This document shows, in pieces, positions 1-5,836 of a DNA stretch of 8,971 nucleotides. The notes beneath the pieces were generated by a model, which made no database searches, had not been told where the DNA came from, and saw nothing but the letters and a program-made list of their open reading frames with translations. Numbering within the stretch: position 1 is the stretch's first letter; the number at the start of each line of letters is the position of its first letter. Source of the DNA: Rickettsiales bacterium (GTDB lineage: Bacteria > Pseudomonadota > Alphaproteobacteria > Rickettsiales > UBA1997). The stretch spans positions 1 through 8,971 of the forward strand of contig CANNMN010000042.1 in assembly GCA_947505885.1 (NCBI GenBank). The letters are read 5' to 3'. A program made the translations under genes and the position numbers.

Positions 1-1
1 A

Positions 2-223
2 GCAGCTTCTCTGCTCGCCAACTATGGCATCAGAACATCAATTTATAATCAACAATTATGCGTACTAGATAAGAGATCTTGGCGCTTTGCACGTAAGTCA
101 ATTAGCGATTGGAAGAATGAATATTTGCCTCAATGCAATGATTGCAAAGAAAAGGAAAATTGTGGCGGATTTTTTAGCTCAACAATTACGAAACATAGCG
201 AGTACATCAAGCCACTCCGCTGA
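2..223 (+). CDS. hxsC: C-terminal part of a HxsC-like radical SAM maturase (His-Xaa-Ser system), cut by window start
   Basis: The reading frame is open from base 2 to the TGA at 221-223 and gives the last 73 residues of a protein whose start lies outside the window. It contains an isolated Cys (residue 20 of the fragment), then the stretch SISDWKNEYLPQC, and a cysteine cluster C45-x2-C48-x5-C54 followed by GGFFSS and a short tail ending KPLR. This CxxC...CGGFF ending is what I know from the C terminus of HxsC. HxsC is one of the two radical SAM enzymes of the His-Xaa-Ser system, which is thought to modify a peptide carrying repeated His-Xaa-Ser units; the cysteines probably bind an auxiliary iron-sulfur cluster. 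The rest of the system (hxsD, hxsB, possibly hxsA) would lie to the left. The radical SAM motif itself is not in the window, so the assignment rests on this tail. Another SPASM-type radical SAM protein is the alternative. Confidence 0.7.
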   Translation, partial: AASLLANYGIRTSIYNQQLCVLDKRSWRFARKSISDWKNEYLPQCNDCKEKENCGGFFSSTITKHSEYIKPLR

Positions 224-239
224 TATAAAAAATGAATTT

Positions 240-263
240 GGGGGTATAAATGGGGGTATATTT
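240..263. repeat. Tandem 12-bp direct repeat GGGGGTATAAAT / GGGGGTATATTT
   Basis: Two adjacent 12-base units (240-251 and 252-263) match at 10 of 12 positions, and each is preceded by T-rich sequence. They lie 16 bases after the hxsC-like stop and about 50 bases before the truncated DUF1643 gene. Runs of five G are conspicuous in this AT-rich surrounding. Repeats of this look can occur as protein-binding arms next to integrase genes. No integrase is present here, so that reading is inference only. Confidence 0.5.
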
Positions 264-315
264 GATTTTTATACTCATCTAAATCCTTTATTCATAAGGT
301 TTTAACAGGTATAAT

Positions 316-672
316 GTGGACTTTACGCTGCCAACACTGATAAGAACTGGAAAATTCACTCGCTCTTGGGGTTGTGGCGGACAATTAGTCGCCAATGTTC
401 ACGCCTATCGCGCCACAGATAAAAATCGATTGCTGGAAGTAAAAGATCCGGTTGGCCCAAAAAATGATGAGATGATTCTGAAAATGGCCAATGAAGCCAA
501 AACAATTATATTAGCCTTCGGACAACCGCCAAAAATGCTTCGTTCTCGGGGACAAGATTTGATTAAGTTGCTTCAACATCATTCTGGCCTTTCTTATTTA
601 CGTCTCTCGCAAGATGGAACGCCGAGTCATCCGCTTTATTTGCCATCGGATCTGACTCCCAAACCTTACTAA
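316..672 (+). CDS. DUF1643 family protein, N-terminally truncated
   Basis: The 118-residue product matches the C-terminal two thirds of DUF1643. After a PTLIRTGKFTRSWGCGG segment come NVHAYRATDKNRLLEVKDP, VGPKNDEMI, IILAFGQPP and the terminal HPLYLPSDL block. Complete members normally begin with a strand followed by a MLNPSxAD motif directly before the DPTIRR-like segment. That whole part is missing here, and a stop codon (295-297) lies just upstream in the same frame. The only usable start is GTG at 316, with a weak AGG six bases before it. The gene therefore looks like a 5'-deleted remnant rather than a working copy, although the remaining frame is intact. The biochemical function of DUF1643 is unknown. 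The lost end coincides with the region just after the GGGGGTAT repeat, suggesting a recombination joint. Confidence 0.72.
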   Translation: MDFTLPTLIRTGKFTRSWGCGGQLVANVHAYRATDKNRLLEVKDPVGPKNDEMILKMANEAKTIILAFGQPPKMLRSRGQDLIKLLQHHSGLSYLRLSQDGTPSHPLYLPSDLTPKPY

Positions 673-678
673 CTCTGC

Positions 679-705
679 GTTAGTGTCACCACTGGTGTCA
701 CTAAC
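679..705. repeat. Palindrome A, core CACCAcTGGTG
   Basis: The arms GTTAGTG and CACTAAC pair perfectly; inside them is one T/T mismatch and then CACCA pairing with TGGTG around a single central C (692). The element starts six bases after the DUF1643 stop codon. It is not followed by a run of T, so it is not a typical intrinsic terminator. The one-base centre fits a protein-binding palindrome better than an RNA hairpin. It shares its core with the elements at 838-871 and 2019-2047. Confidence 0.7.
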
Positions 706-735
706 CCTCTTTATTGAATTAAGAATTCTTTAACA

Positions 736-754
736 AGTGATGAGTTTTATCACT
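736..754. repeat. Small inverted repeat AGTGAT / ATCACT
   Basis: Six-base arms (736-741 and 749-754) flank a 7-base spacer, and two further pairs can form outside one mismatch. It lies between palindromes A and B. It lacks the CACC core and may be chance, though the local density of inverted repeats is high. Confidence 0.35.
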
Positions 755-837
755 AGTCGAATATTTTATATCTCTAAAATAAGAACGAGCCTAATTTTAA
801 GGATATAACCAACGAAGTTTGATCTGGGAGAGGTTTA

Positions 838-871
838 GTGAAATCGTCTCACCAGTGGTGAGATTATTCAC
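838..871. repeat. Palindrome B, core CACCAgTGGTG
   Basis: TCTCACCA (847-854) and TGGTGAGA (856-863) are perfect arms around a single G. Beyond two unpaired positions, AAT/ATT pair (842-844 with 866-868), and after one bulged A, GTG/CAC pair (838-840 with 869-871). The 11-base core has the same form as in palindrome A, but the arm sequence is different. There is no T-run on either side. Confidence 0.7.
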
Positions 872-938
872 GGCAGCTCAATGATGAGATTATGATATTT
901 ATCTGCCACGAATTGGATTTCTTGATGAATTTTAATGG

Positions 939-985
939 TAACACTGTATACTAAATGTCTTTAGGACATTTAGTATACAGTGTTA
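939..985. repeat. Perfect 21-bp inverted repeat with 5-base loop
   Basis: The left arm 939-959 begins TAACACTGTATACTAA and its exact reverse complement is 965-985, separated by TTTAG (960-964). There are no mismatches over 21 pairs. The element ends immediately before the possible -35 box of the DUF3800 gene. It is not followed by a T-run. It could be an operator, a recombination or transposon-end site, or a dispersed palindromic element. Confidence 0.85.
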
Positions 986-988
986 TGG

Positions 989-1015
989 TTTATAGCTAAT
1001 AAATATCATTATAAT
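989..1015 (+). promoter_or_regulatory. Possible sigma-70 promoter for the DUF3800 gene
   Basis: A perfect -10 box TATAAT lies at 1010-1015. TTTATA at 989-994 is the best -35 candidate (four of six consensus bases) with a short 15-base spacer. Transcription would start near 1022, about 65 bases before the ATG. The AT-rich background makes chance matches easy, so only the -10 box is notable. Confidence 0.35.
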
Positions 1016-1087
1016 GTAAATTTGCTGTGCAAATTCAGCTAAATAGGATAAAAAGGTCAGGAAATATTCAAATCAATCGCGAAATTT

Positions 1088-1882
1088 ATGGATTCTAGTT
1101 TTGTTGTTTATGTTGATGAATCTGGCGATGAAGGGTTTGTTTTTAAGCCAGATGGCAGTGGAAGCTCTCGTTGGTTTGTTATTTCTGCCGTTGTTGTCAG
1201 AAAGAAAAAAGATCATCACATGGTTTCTTGTTTGAAGGAGGTTAGAGAAATCCTAAAGAAGCCTGCAAAGACACCGTTACATTTTGTAGATCTAAAGCAT
1301 GAACAACGCATTCCATACATTAGAAGAGTTGGAGAGCTGCCAATAAAAGCAATTAGTGTTTTAATACATAAACCCTCAATTTCGGAGCCAGAAAAGTTTC
1401 AGAACAATAAATATCTACTCTATCGTTACGCAACTAGGCTCTTGCTCGAGAGAGTTTCTTGGTTATGTCGCGATGTCAAAATAGAAGGCGAGGGAGATGG
1501 ATTTGCGAAAATAATTTTTTCCAATCGCAGTAACATGTCTTATGGTGAAATTAGAGATTATTTAAGGATTTTATTAAACCAGTCAGAGCAAGATCCTCTT
1601 TTACAGATCGATCCAAAAGTTATAGATCCTAACAGAATATCATCAGTTGAACATTACAAACTTGCAGGATTGCAAATCGCAGATGCTGTTGCATCAGGCA
1701 TTCATTTTGCGATTAAGGTCAATCGTTATCAGGAAACAGAGCCTTCTTATCTACAGCATCTTAAGAAAATAAGCTACCGCCATAAAGATAATGCTATTGG
1801 TTATGGGATTAAACTATGGCCAGAAGATCTAACAAATCTAAAAACAAAAGCCCCCGAAGTATTAAACTTCGAGGGCTTTTAG
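1088..1882 (+). CDS. DUF3800 domain protein
   Basis: The 264-residue product has the N-terminal signature of DUF3800: strand FVVYVDESGDEG with Asp10, Glu11 and Asp14, followed by the FVISAVVV strand. In the middle is LHFVDLKHEQR (His66, His71). Near the C terminus is LAGLQIADAVASGIHFAI with Asp199, matching the conserved LQIADxxA segment. DUF3800 is considered to have an RNase H-like fold with acidic active-site residues, which suggests a metal-dependent nuclease, but its substrate is not known; the nuclease role is inference. ATG at 1088 places the first strand at the normal position. No strong Shine-Dalgarno precedes it. The last 12 codons run through the stem-loop at 1846-1880, so its stop is one base past the hairpin and its 3' end is shared with the terminator of the opposing transcription unit. 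There are no frameshifts, and length is normal for the family. Confidence 0.8.
   Translation: MDSSFVVYVDESGDEGFVFKPDGSGSSRWFVISAVVVRKKKDHHMVSCLKEVREILKKPAKTPLHFVDLKHEQRIPYIRRVGELPIKAISVLIHKPSISEPEKFQNNKYLLYRYATRLLLERVSWLCRDVKIEGEGDGFAKIIFSNRSNMSYGEIRDYLRILLNQSEQDPLLQIDPKVIDPNRISSVEHYKLAGLQIADAVASGIHFAIKVNRYQETEPSYLQHLKKISYRHKDNAIGYGIKLWPEDLTNLKTKAPEVLNFEGF
1838..1880 (-). terminator. Intrinsic terminator of the minus-strand unit, possibly bidirectional
   Basis: A 15-bp stem with one mismatch (1846-1860 with 1866-1880) surrounds the loop ATTAA. On the minus strand the GC-rich stem is followed by CTTTTGTTTTT, a good U-tract. On the plus strand only CTTTTAG follows, so termination there would be weaker and would lie at the stop codon of the DUF3800 gene. 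It is the first terminator-like structure downstream of the vapB-to-DUF4145 gene string. Confidence 0.8.
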
Positions 1883-1962
1883 TTAGGTCCCAGGAACCAA
1901 GGATCCCACCCATTTCGGGCTGCCACTCTTGAAGAGCGACCTTTACTTTTCCTGCGCTTACC
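1840..1962 (-). ncRNA. Candidate small RNA or structured 3' UTR upstream of the terminator
   Basis: The segment 1885-1962 is clearly richer in G and C than its surroundings and contains no usable start codon followed by a reasonable frame. It can fold: AGGTC (1885-1889) pairs with GACCT (1938-1942) and encloses CTCTTGAAGAG (1926-1936) and CCC-atttc-GGG (1909-1919). The terminator hairpin follows directly. A promoter-like sequence lies just upstream on the minus strand (1968-1998). Promoter, folded body and terminator together would give a transcript of about 120 nt. I do not recognise it as a known RNA family. It may instead be the end of the DUF4145 mRNA or a degenerate dispersed palindrome. 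Confidence 0.35.
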
Positions 1963-1967
1963 TAGAA

Positions 1968-1998
1968 GAGATAGTTGGTTTTTTTTCTAAAAAGTCAA
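1968..1998 (-). promoter_or_regulatory. Possible promoter for the candidate small RNA
   Basis: On the minus strand TTGACT (1998-1993, five of six consensus bases) is followed by an A-rich 18-19-base spacer and TATCTC (1973-1968) or CTATCT. The -35 is good, the -10 mediocre and the spacing slightly long. Transcription would begin near 1962, at the start of the GC-richer segment. Confidence 0.3.
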
Positions 1999-2018
1999 GT
2001 TTTTCCGAGTGATGTTTA

Positions 2019-2047
2019 TAATTGTTTCACCGCTGGCGAAACAATTA
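2019..2047. repeat. Palindrome C, core CACCGcTGGCG
   Basis: Perfect 10-base arms TAATTGTTTC (2019-2028) and GAAACAATTA (2038-2047) enclose ACCGCTGGC, where CC and GG also pair. The centre again is a single C (2033), and the core matches CACCRSTGGYG like palindromes A and B. It lies 112 bases downstream of the DUF4145 stop codon and upstream of the candidate small RNA. Confidence 0.65.
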
Positions 2048-2100
2048 CTGGATGGTTTACACAAGATGTATTATGGGGGAAATGTGTCCAATTACAAATT

Positions 2101-2110
2101 ATCACCTCCT
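2101..2110 (-). promoter_or_regulatory. Orphan perfect Shine-Dalgarno AGGAGGTGAT
   Basis: The minus strand carries AGGAGGTGAT, fully complementary to the 3' end of 16S rRNA, in the 3' region of the DUF4145 gene. The next start codons lead to frames of only one or six codons. It may be the ribosome-binding site of a gene that has been deleted, or it may be chance. Confidence 0.3.
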
Positions 2111-2159
2111 GTTTGTTCAAATTTACCCTAAAACTATTGCTTTGGTTGCCGTCTCTGGA

Positions 2160-2924
2160 TTATCCACTAGTTGAAGTTTTTTTACCAACCTCACCAAACA
2201 TTGCGCTAATTTTATTAGCTTTAGTTTTTCTCTCTTCTGGCAAAACATATATTTCGTTAAATATTTCTTTGAGTATTTCCAGGTAGCCTTTCGCATCTCC
2301 AATCTTGAAAGAATTGTAAGAATCTTCATGAACCTGATCACTGGTAATACCCTGAATATGACGCAGTATCGCTATCCACGAAGCGTCTAAAGATGGGTAT
2401 TCTGTTTTTAAGGATTTAATCTTCTCTTCGTAGCTGTTTCCATTTAAACTTCGATCCAAAATAAACTCGTAAATTACCTTCCTGATGCAGGCAGAAGCGC
2501 CGGTGACGCAATTGTTTGAAATACATTTTTCCGCTTCATTTATTAGGTTTCTGAATTTTGTGGGAATCCTTTCATCAATTGTAAAAAAAGATGTTGGGAT
2601 ATGCATAACTATTTTGTCATCAATATCACCTACATCACCAAGAATATCGATTTTATTTTCATATCGAATAGTGTTCTCGTAATAAGAATAACTGGATAAC
2701 ACTCTAAAATTTTTATCAGATGAAAAAACCAGATTCTTCTTGGATAGATGCATTGACACTTTACTGCACTGAAGACATTCAATAAAGAGCGCCTGAATTT
2801 TGTTATTTATTTTTTCATCAAAGTTAGCAACCCCGACTACCGTGTAGCCCACTGATCTAGTTTTGCAAAAAGGACAATTATACCTAGATTCATCTATGAA
2901 ATACTTACTTTCTACTTCTGACAT
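2160..2924 (-). CDS. DUF4145 domain protein with N-terminal zinc ribbon
   Basis: The 254-residue product begins with a zinc-ribbon-like pair of CxxC motifs, C17-PF-C20 and C50-LQ-C53, followed by a beta-rich section. The C-terminal half is helical and matches DUF4145: PTKFRNLINEAEKCISNN, CVTGASACIRKVIYEFILD, and the later AILRHIQGITSDQVHED. The function of DUF4145 is unknown; the domain is known from proteins linked to restriction and other defence genes. It is the last gene of the minus-strand unit, 39 bases downstream of gajB, with no clear Shine-Dalgarno before its ATG and no terminator between the two. This makes co-transcription with Gabija likely, and an accessory role is possible but not shown. 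The frame is intact. The basic, Ser/Thr-rich C-terminal tail (after about residue 235) looks disordered. Confidence 0.75.
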   Translation of the reverse strand: MSEVESKYFIDESRYNCPFCKTRSVGYTVVGVANFDEKINNKIQALFIECLQCSKVSMHLSKKNLVFSSDKNFRVLSSYSYYENTIRYENKIDILGDVGDIDDKIVMHIPTSFFTIDERIPTKFRNLINEAEKCISNNCVTGASACIRKVIYEFILDRSLNGNSYEEKIKSLKTEYPSLDASWIAILRHIQGITSDQVHEDSYNSFKIGDAKGYLEILKEIFNEIYVLPEERKTKANKISAMFGEVGKKTSTSG

Positions 2925-2963
2925 TTTGGTTTGATTCGTTAGTTAATAATATTTCATTGAAAA

Positions 2964-4781
2964 TTAAATTTGTTCGCTGATTAGGACACAAGGATCACCT
3001 CTAGGGGTAAGAATAGTGACATTACGCTTACCTCTAGTTATACTGACTCGCATGTTTTGTCTTGCCTGATCATTGATTTTATCTTTGTCATTGTTGTGAA
3101 CAATGCGACCAATGTTAGCAATAATTTTTCTTCCTTCAAATCTTGGCCATCCCTCGAAGATAATAACTTCATCAAATTGTTTCCCTTTTGCCTTGTGCAT
3201 ATTCATGACAACTACGCCTCTTTCTGGCTTAGAGTTGGTGGAGAAGTGCTCTTGCATATAAGATTGTCGTGTAATTGAAAGAGCATTAAAATATGCTCCG
3301 TTATCACGCCAGTCTTGAGACAACGCTTGTCGAAGTTGGGTTCCTCTATCAAGGATTCGGATATTTTTTACCTCTGCGGCAATTTCTTTCAGGCGTTTAC
3401 ATGAACCTTCTTCAAGGATGCGTCGCATGGATTGCCAGTCTTTATCAGGGTCGCCGGTAAGTGATAAGGTGCGCGTCTGCTCATATGTGGCCAGTATATT
3501 GATAATAATACTTTTCTTACGAATGTTTTTACCTGCGGCTTGGCATAAAATTAAATCTTCGTATGCTTTTCGAATGTTGGCCGCTTCTTTTAGAGCAGCC
3601 TGAGTTGGTTCATCTCCACCCTTACCTTGAAAATATTGACACATAAGGTTAATCAATTCTTCAAAATATCTTTCATTGGTATTTGGTTGTATAAGAAAGG
3701 CAATAATCTCAGCTCCCAGAATAGTAGCTTTCAAATCTATAATGGCAGAATGTGGGATCTCTCTCATTCCCGCAGGTGGCTGGCGAAAATTGTCGGACAC
3801 TTGGCGCGTCATCTTTTTTGTAGGAACTAAGATGGCTAGTGACCAGTCTTTAATTTTTTGTTTTAGTAGACGTTCGCGTAATACGTATGTTGTAGTCACC
3901 AACTTAGTCATAGCAGGACCAAGATAAGGTTCAAAGAGATCAATGGTGATACCATTATAGGTTTTTTGGCGGAAACTTCCTGTTAGTACGTCATTGCCAA
4001 AAATAGCAATTTCTGTTCCAGAACTACGGTGATTATCTGTGCTTAGATCAATTTCTGTAGGCGAGAATTTTGTACGGAAATGATCAAGGCGAGCTGGGTC
4101 TGCACCAATCCAGTCATATATACGCTGTTCTGGGTCTGCAAGTGCGATTAATTGGCAGGATGTTCCTAATGCCTTTACAACATCCCATTGTTCTGCATTT
4201 GTATCTTGAAATTCATCTAAAATAATGACTGGATACATGGAGGACATTAGCTTGCGAATACGCTCACTGCCATGTAGAATTTTTCCAACATATAGCGCAA
4301 AGAAGTTAAAACATATTTTACCTTCTTTTGTTGAAAGATTGACAAGCTTTATTTTCTCGGCGGCGGATTTGGCGTTCTTTTGAGCATCTGTCATCTTTCT
4401 TGATGGAAAATTGGAGCGAATGCTTGAGAGTGCAATAGCTTCATCGGGTGGGGTAACGATGTTCAGACGGCGGGGTAATCCAGCTAAATATCCATGTGAT
4501 TTAAGGATTCTCCAAAAAAAAGAGTGATAGGTTTCAACATTTATGAGGCTTTTCTGAGCAGCAGGAATCTTTTGTTCATACTCAATAGCTTCTAGAACTC
4601 TTGAAACAGAGGCGCGTGCAAAACTCAAAAATAAGATTTTTTGTCCAGGGCGAAGATATTTTTCTGCTATCTGTGCTGCCTTAAGAATAGAAATTGTTGT
4701 TTTACCAGAACCTGGTCCACCTGTAACCAGAAGGTGACCGTCAGCATTCATTATTTCAATCTGTTTCTCACTAAGCTGCAT
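2964..4781 (-). CDS. gajB: GajB: UvrD-like superfamily 1 helicase of a Gabija system
   Basis: The 605-residue product shows superfamily 1A helicase motifs in order: Q-motif region LSEKQIEIMNA; Walker A GGPGSGKTT (21-29); motif Ia LFLSFARASVSRV (50-62); TYHSFFW (84-90); Walker B LDEFQDT (188-194); motif III ALADPEQRIYDWIGA (213-227); NHRSS (250-254). Towards the end come MHKAKGKQFDEVIIFEGW (motif V region) and VSITRGKRNVTILTP (motif VI). In Gabija, GajB pairs with GajA and is thought to sense or process DNA during phage infection and activate GajA. The ATG (4779-4781) lies inside the last codons of gajA, an 11-base overlap, with AGGAG nine bases upstream; such overlap indicates translational coupling. 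At 605 residues it is longer than the Bacillus GajB (about 500). The gene is intact, unlike gajA. A stand-alone UvrD-like helicase is unlikely, given the upstream OLD-TOPRIM gene. Confidence 0.85.
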   Translation of the reverse strand: MQLSEKQIEIMNADGHLLVTGGPGSGKTTISILKAAQIAEKYLRPGQKILFLSFARASVSRVLEAIEYEQKIPAAQKSLINVETYHSFFWRILKSHGYLAGLPRRLNIVTPPDEAIALSSIRSNFPSRKMTDAQKNAKSAAEKIKLVNLSTKEGKICFNFFALYVGKILHGSERIRKLMSSMYPVIILDEFQDTNAEQWDVVKALGTSCQLIALADPEQRIYDWIGADPARLDHFRTKFSPTEIDLSTDNHRSSGTEIAIFGNDVLTGSFRQKTYNGITIDLFEPYLGPAMTKLVTTTYVLRERLLKQKIKDWSLAILVPTKKMTRQVSDNFRQPPAGMREIPHSAIIDLKATILGAEIIAFLIQPNTNERYFEELINLMCQYFQGKGGDEPTQAALKEAANIRKAYEDLILCQAAGKNIRKKSIIINILATYEQTRTLSLTGDPDKDWQSMRRILEEGSCKRLKEIAAEVKNIRILDRGTQLRQALSQDWRDNGAYFNALSITRQSYMQEHFSTNSKPERGVVVMNMHKAKGKQFDEVIIFEGWPRFEGRKIIANIGRIVHNNDKDKINDQARQNMRVSITRGKRNVTILTPRGDPCVLISEQI

Positions 4782-5022
4782 CTAAATTGTCTCCTGGATC
4801 AGTGCTTGAATTCGCCATTGATTCTGTAACATCTGAACTAGTGCAGGAATTTTGAAGGTTCGCACAGGCATCTTTAATCCACTGTGGAATTTCAGTTTCA
4901 GTACATTGTGCTAAGAAATCAGCAATCCCCCAATTACCTTTTGCCCAAGAGAAATAATCTTTTAGCGCATCAGAAGCATGCTGTTCTGGATCAGGATACT
5001 TAGTTTGAGATGTGATGGCCAA
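4771..5022 (-). CDS. gajA fragment 3: end of TOPRIM domain
   Basis: The frame can start only at a TTG (5022); the homologous part begins at TKYPDPEQHA. It contains DYFSWAKGNWGIADFLAQC, which corresponds to the conserved lysine-containing end of OLD-family TOPRIM domains, and a low-complexity acidic/Ser-rich tail. It ends with TAG at 4771-4773 inside the first codons of gajB. Translation up to this point would be needed for coupling to gajB, so the two frameshifts could also lower gajB expression, although gajB has its own AGGAG. Confidence 0.7.
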   Translation of the reverse strand: MAITSQTKYPDPEQHASDALKDYFSWAKGNWGIADFLAQCTETEIPQWIKDACANLQNSCTSSDVTESMANSSTDPGDNLDAA

Positions 5023-5792
5023 TCAATTAAACTCACGAATCTCTTAAGAGCATCATCAGTTGTGCCCTTCAACACTAGATTCTCAAAACCTTTTTCATCA
5101 TGCATTAAAAGGAGTTCAACCTGTGCTTCGATAAGAGCTTTATTGACAACCGTTTGTTTGTCACAAAGTGCAAAGGTGCGTTTTCCAAGCTCCCGATAGA
5201 GCTTTGACAAGCTTGGAATAGCACTATCACTTCCTGCATTTATGATACAGATACCGAGAGCCTCAAGAGATGAATAATTACTTGGTTGTAACTCAGCAAG
5301 TCGACGTGCAGCTACGGGAAAAGCAGAGGTTTCTGTTGCTCCTTCAGCGATTAGAATGCGGCGGGCTAGTAGTCCCTCGCAGAACCGAGTACGAAACTCT
5401 TGACGATAGCGCTTAAGTTTTACGCTTTCTGGAAGGGTTATAGGGCTTTGCTTAAGTGTTCCTACTGTATTACGTCCAAGAACAATCGTTTCCTCAATAG
5501 AAAATTCTTCCAGAACGTATGGCGAATGAGATGTAAAAATGGTCTGCGATGAAAGATGACGTACTTCGTGAACTATACGTTTTTGAGCATATGGCGGGAT
5601 GGCCGTCTCCGGCTCCTCCATTGCGAAAATAACATTTTGTTTTCCTTCAGCTATTTGGGATAACATCGCAAGAACCAACATATTTATTGTGCCTGTACCT
5701 TGTCGATAAAATGGCGCAGAGTGTTCATCACTACCTGTAGAAATAAAAGCCGTGATAACTTTGCGAAGATTTTCACGCGTAAGGTTCGACAC
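4962..5792 (-). CDS. gajA fragment 2: C-terminal ATPase half and start of TOPRIM domain
   Basis: The homologous frame is open from about 5889, but the first start-like codon is GTG at 5792, an internal valine of the intact protein, so this is unlikely to be a genuine translation start. It carries the signature-like FYRQGTGTINMLVLAML, Walker B VIFAMEEPETAIPP, the switch histidine in TIFTSHSPYVLEEF, and the first TOPRIM motif RILIAEGATETSAFP with the metal-binding Glu. The following strands CIINAGSDS and FALCDKQ also belong to TOPRIM. The last dozen residues (about LSILIQNSMLLMR) are out of frame. The catalytic lysine region is not in this fragment. Confidence 0.75.
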   Translation of the reverse strand: MSNLTRENLRKVITAFISTGSDEHSAPFYRQGTGTINMLVLAMLSQIAEGKQNVIFAMEEPETAIPPYAQKRIVHEVRHLSSQTIFTSHSPYVLEEFSIEETIVLGRNTVGTLKQSPITLPESVKLKRYRQEFRTRFCEGLLARRILIAEGATETSAFPVAARRLAELQPSNYSSLEALGICIINAGSDSAIPSLSKLYRELGKRTFALCDKQTVVNKALIEAQVELLLMHDEKGFENLVLKGTTDDALKRFVSLIDWPSHLKLSILIQNSMLLMR

Positions 5793-5836
5793 TTTAAGAT
5801 GTGGTTCTATACCCCATTCTTTTGGTACATACTTTT

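Larger units (their letters stand above)
673..1087. other. Non-coding stretch with four inverted repeats before the DUF3800 gene
   Basis: No convincing gene is present in these 415 bases on either strand. They hold the palindromes at 679-705 and 838-871, a smaller inverted repeat at 736-754, and the perfect 21-bp inverted repeat at 939-985. There is also a direct repeat TGAGATTAT (859-867 and 885-893), a small inverted repeat AATTTGC-tgt-GCAAATT (1019-1035), and a possible promoter for the DUF3800 gene. No strong Shine-Dalgarno is visible directly before 1088. Confidence 0.7.

Noticed and set aside
87..305. 72-codon plus-strand frame over the hxsC end
   Set aside because: It overlaps the recognisable cysteine-cluster frame of hxsC in another phase and has no family features.
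285..306. Weak hairpin CCTT...AAGG followed by TTTT as terminator of hxsC
   Set aside because: The stem has only four clear pairs; not enough to support a terminator.
679..705. Palindrome A as integron attC site or as terminator of the DUF1643 gene
   Set aside because: The ends do not fit the RYYYAAC/GTTRRRY pattern in the right order, and no T-run follows the stem.
1883..1985. Minus-strand frame ending WDPWFLGPN as a small protein or Trp leader peptide
   Set aside because: After the upstream stop the only start is a late GTG giving 15 residues, and no gene on the same strand follows the terminator, so attenuation makes no sense.
2060..2110. GGGGGAAATGTGTCCAATTAC stretch as a possible insertion-sequence end
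   Set aside because: It has some resemblance to ends of IS21-like elements, but there is no partner end, no transposase and no target duplication in the window.
1975..2286. 103-codon plus-strand frame with hydrophobic residues
   Set aside because: It runs antisense over the end of the DUF4145 gene and the non-coding region, starts from a non-ATG codon and contains palindrome C. The hydrophobic stretches come from AT-rich antisense sequence.
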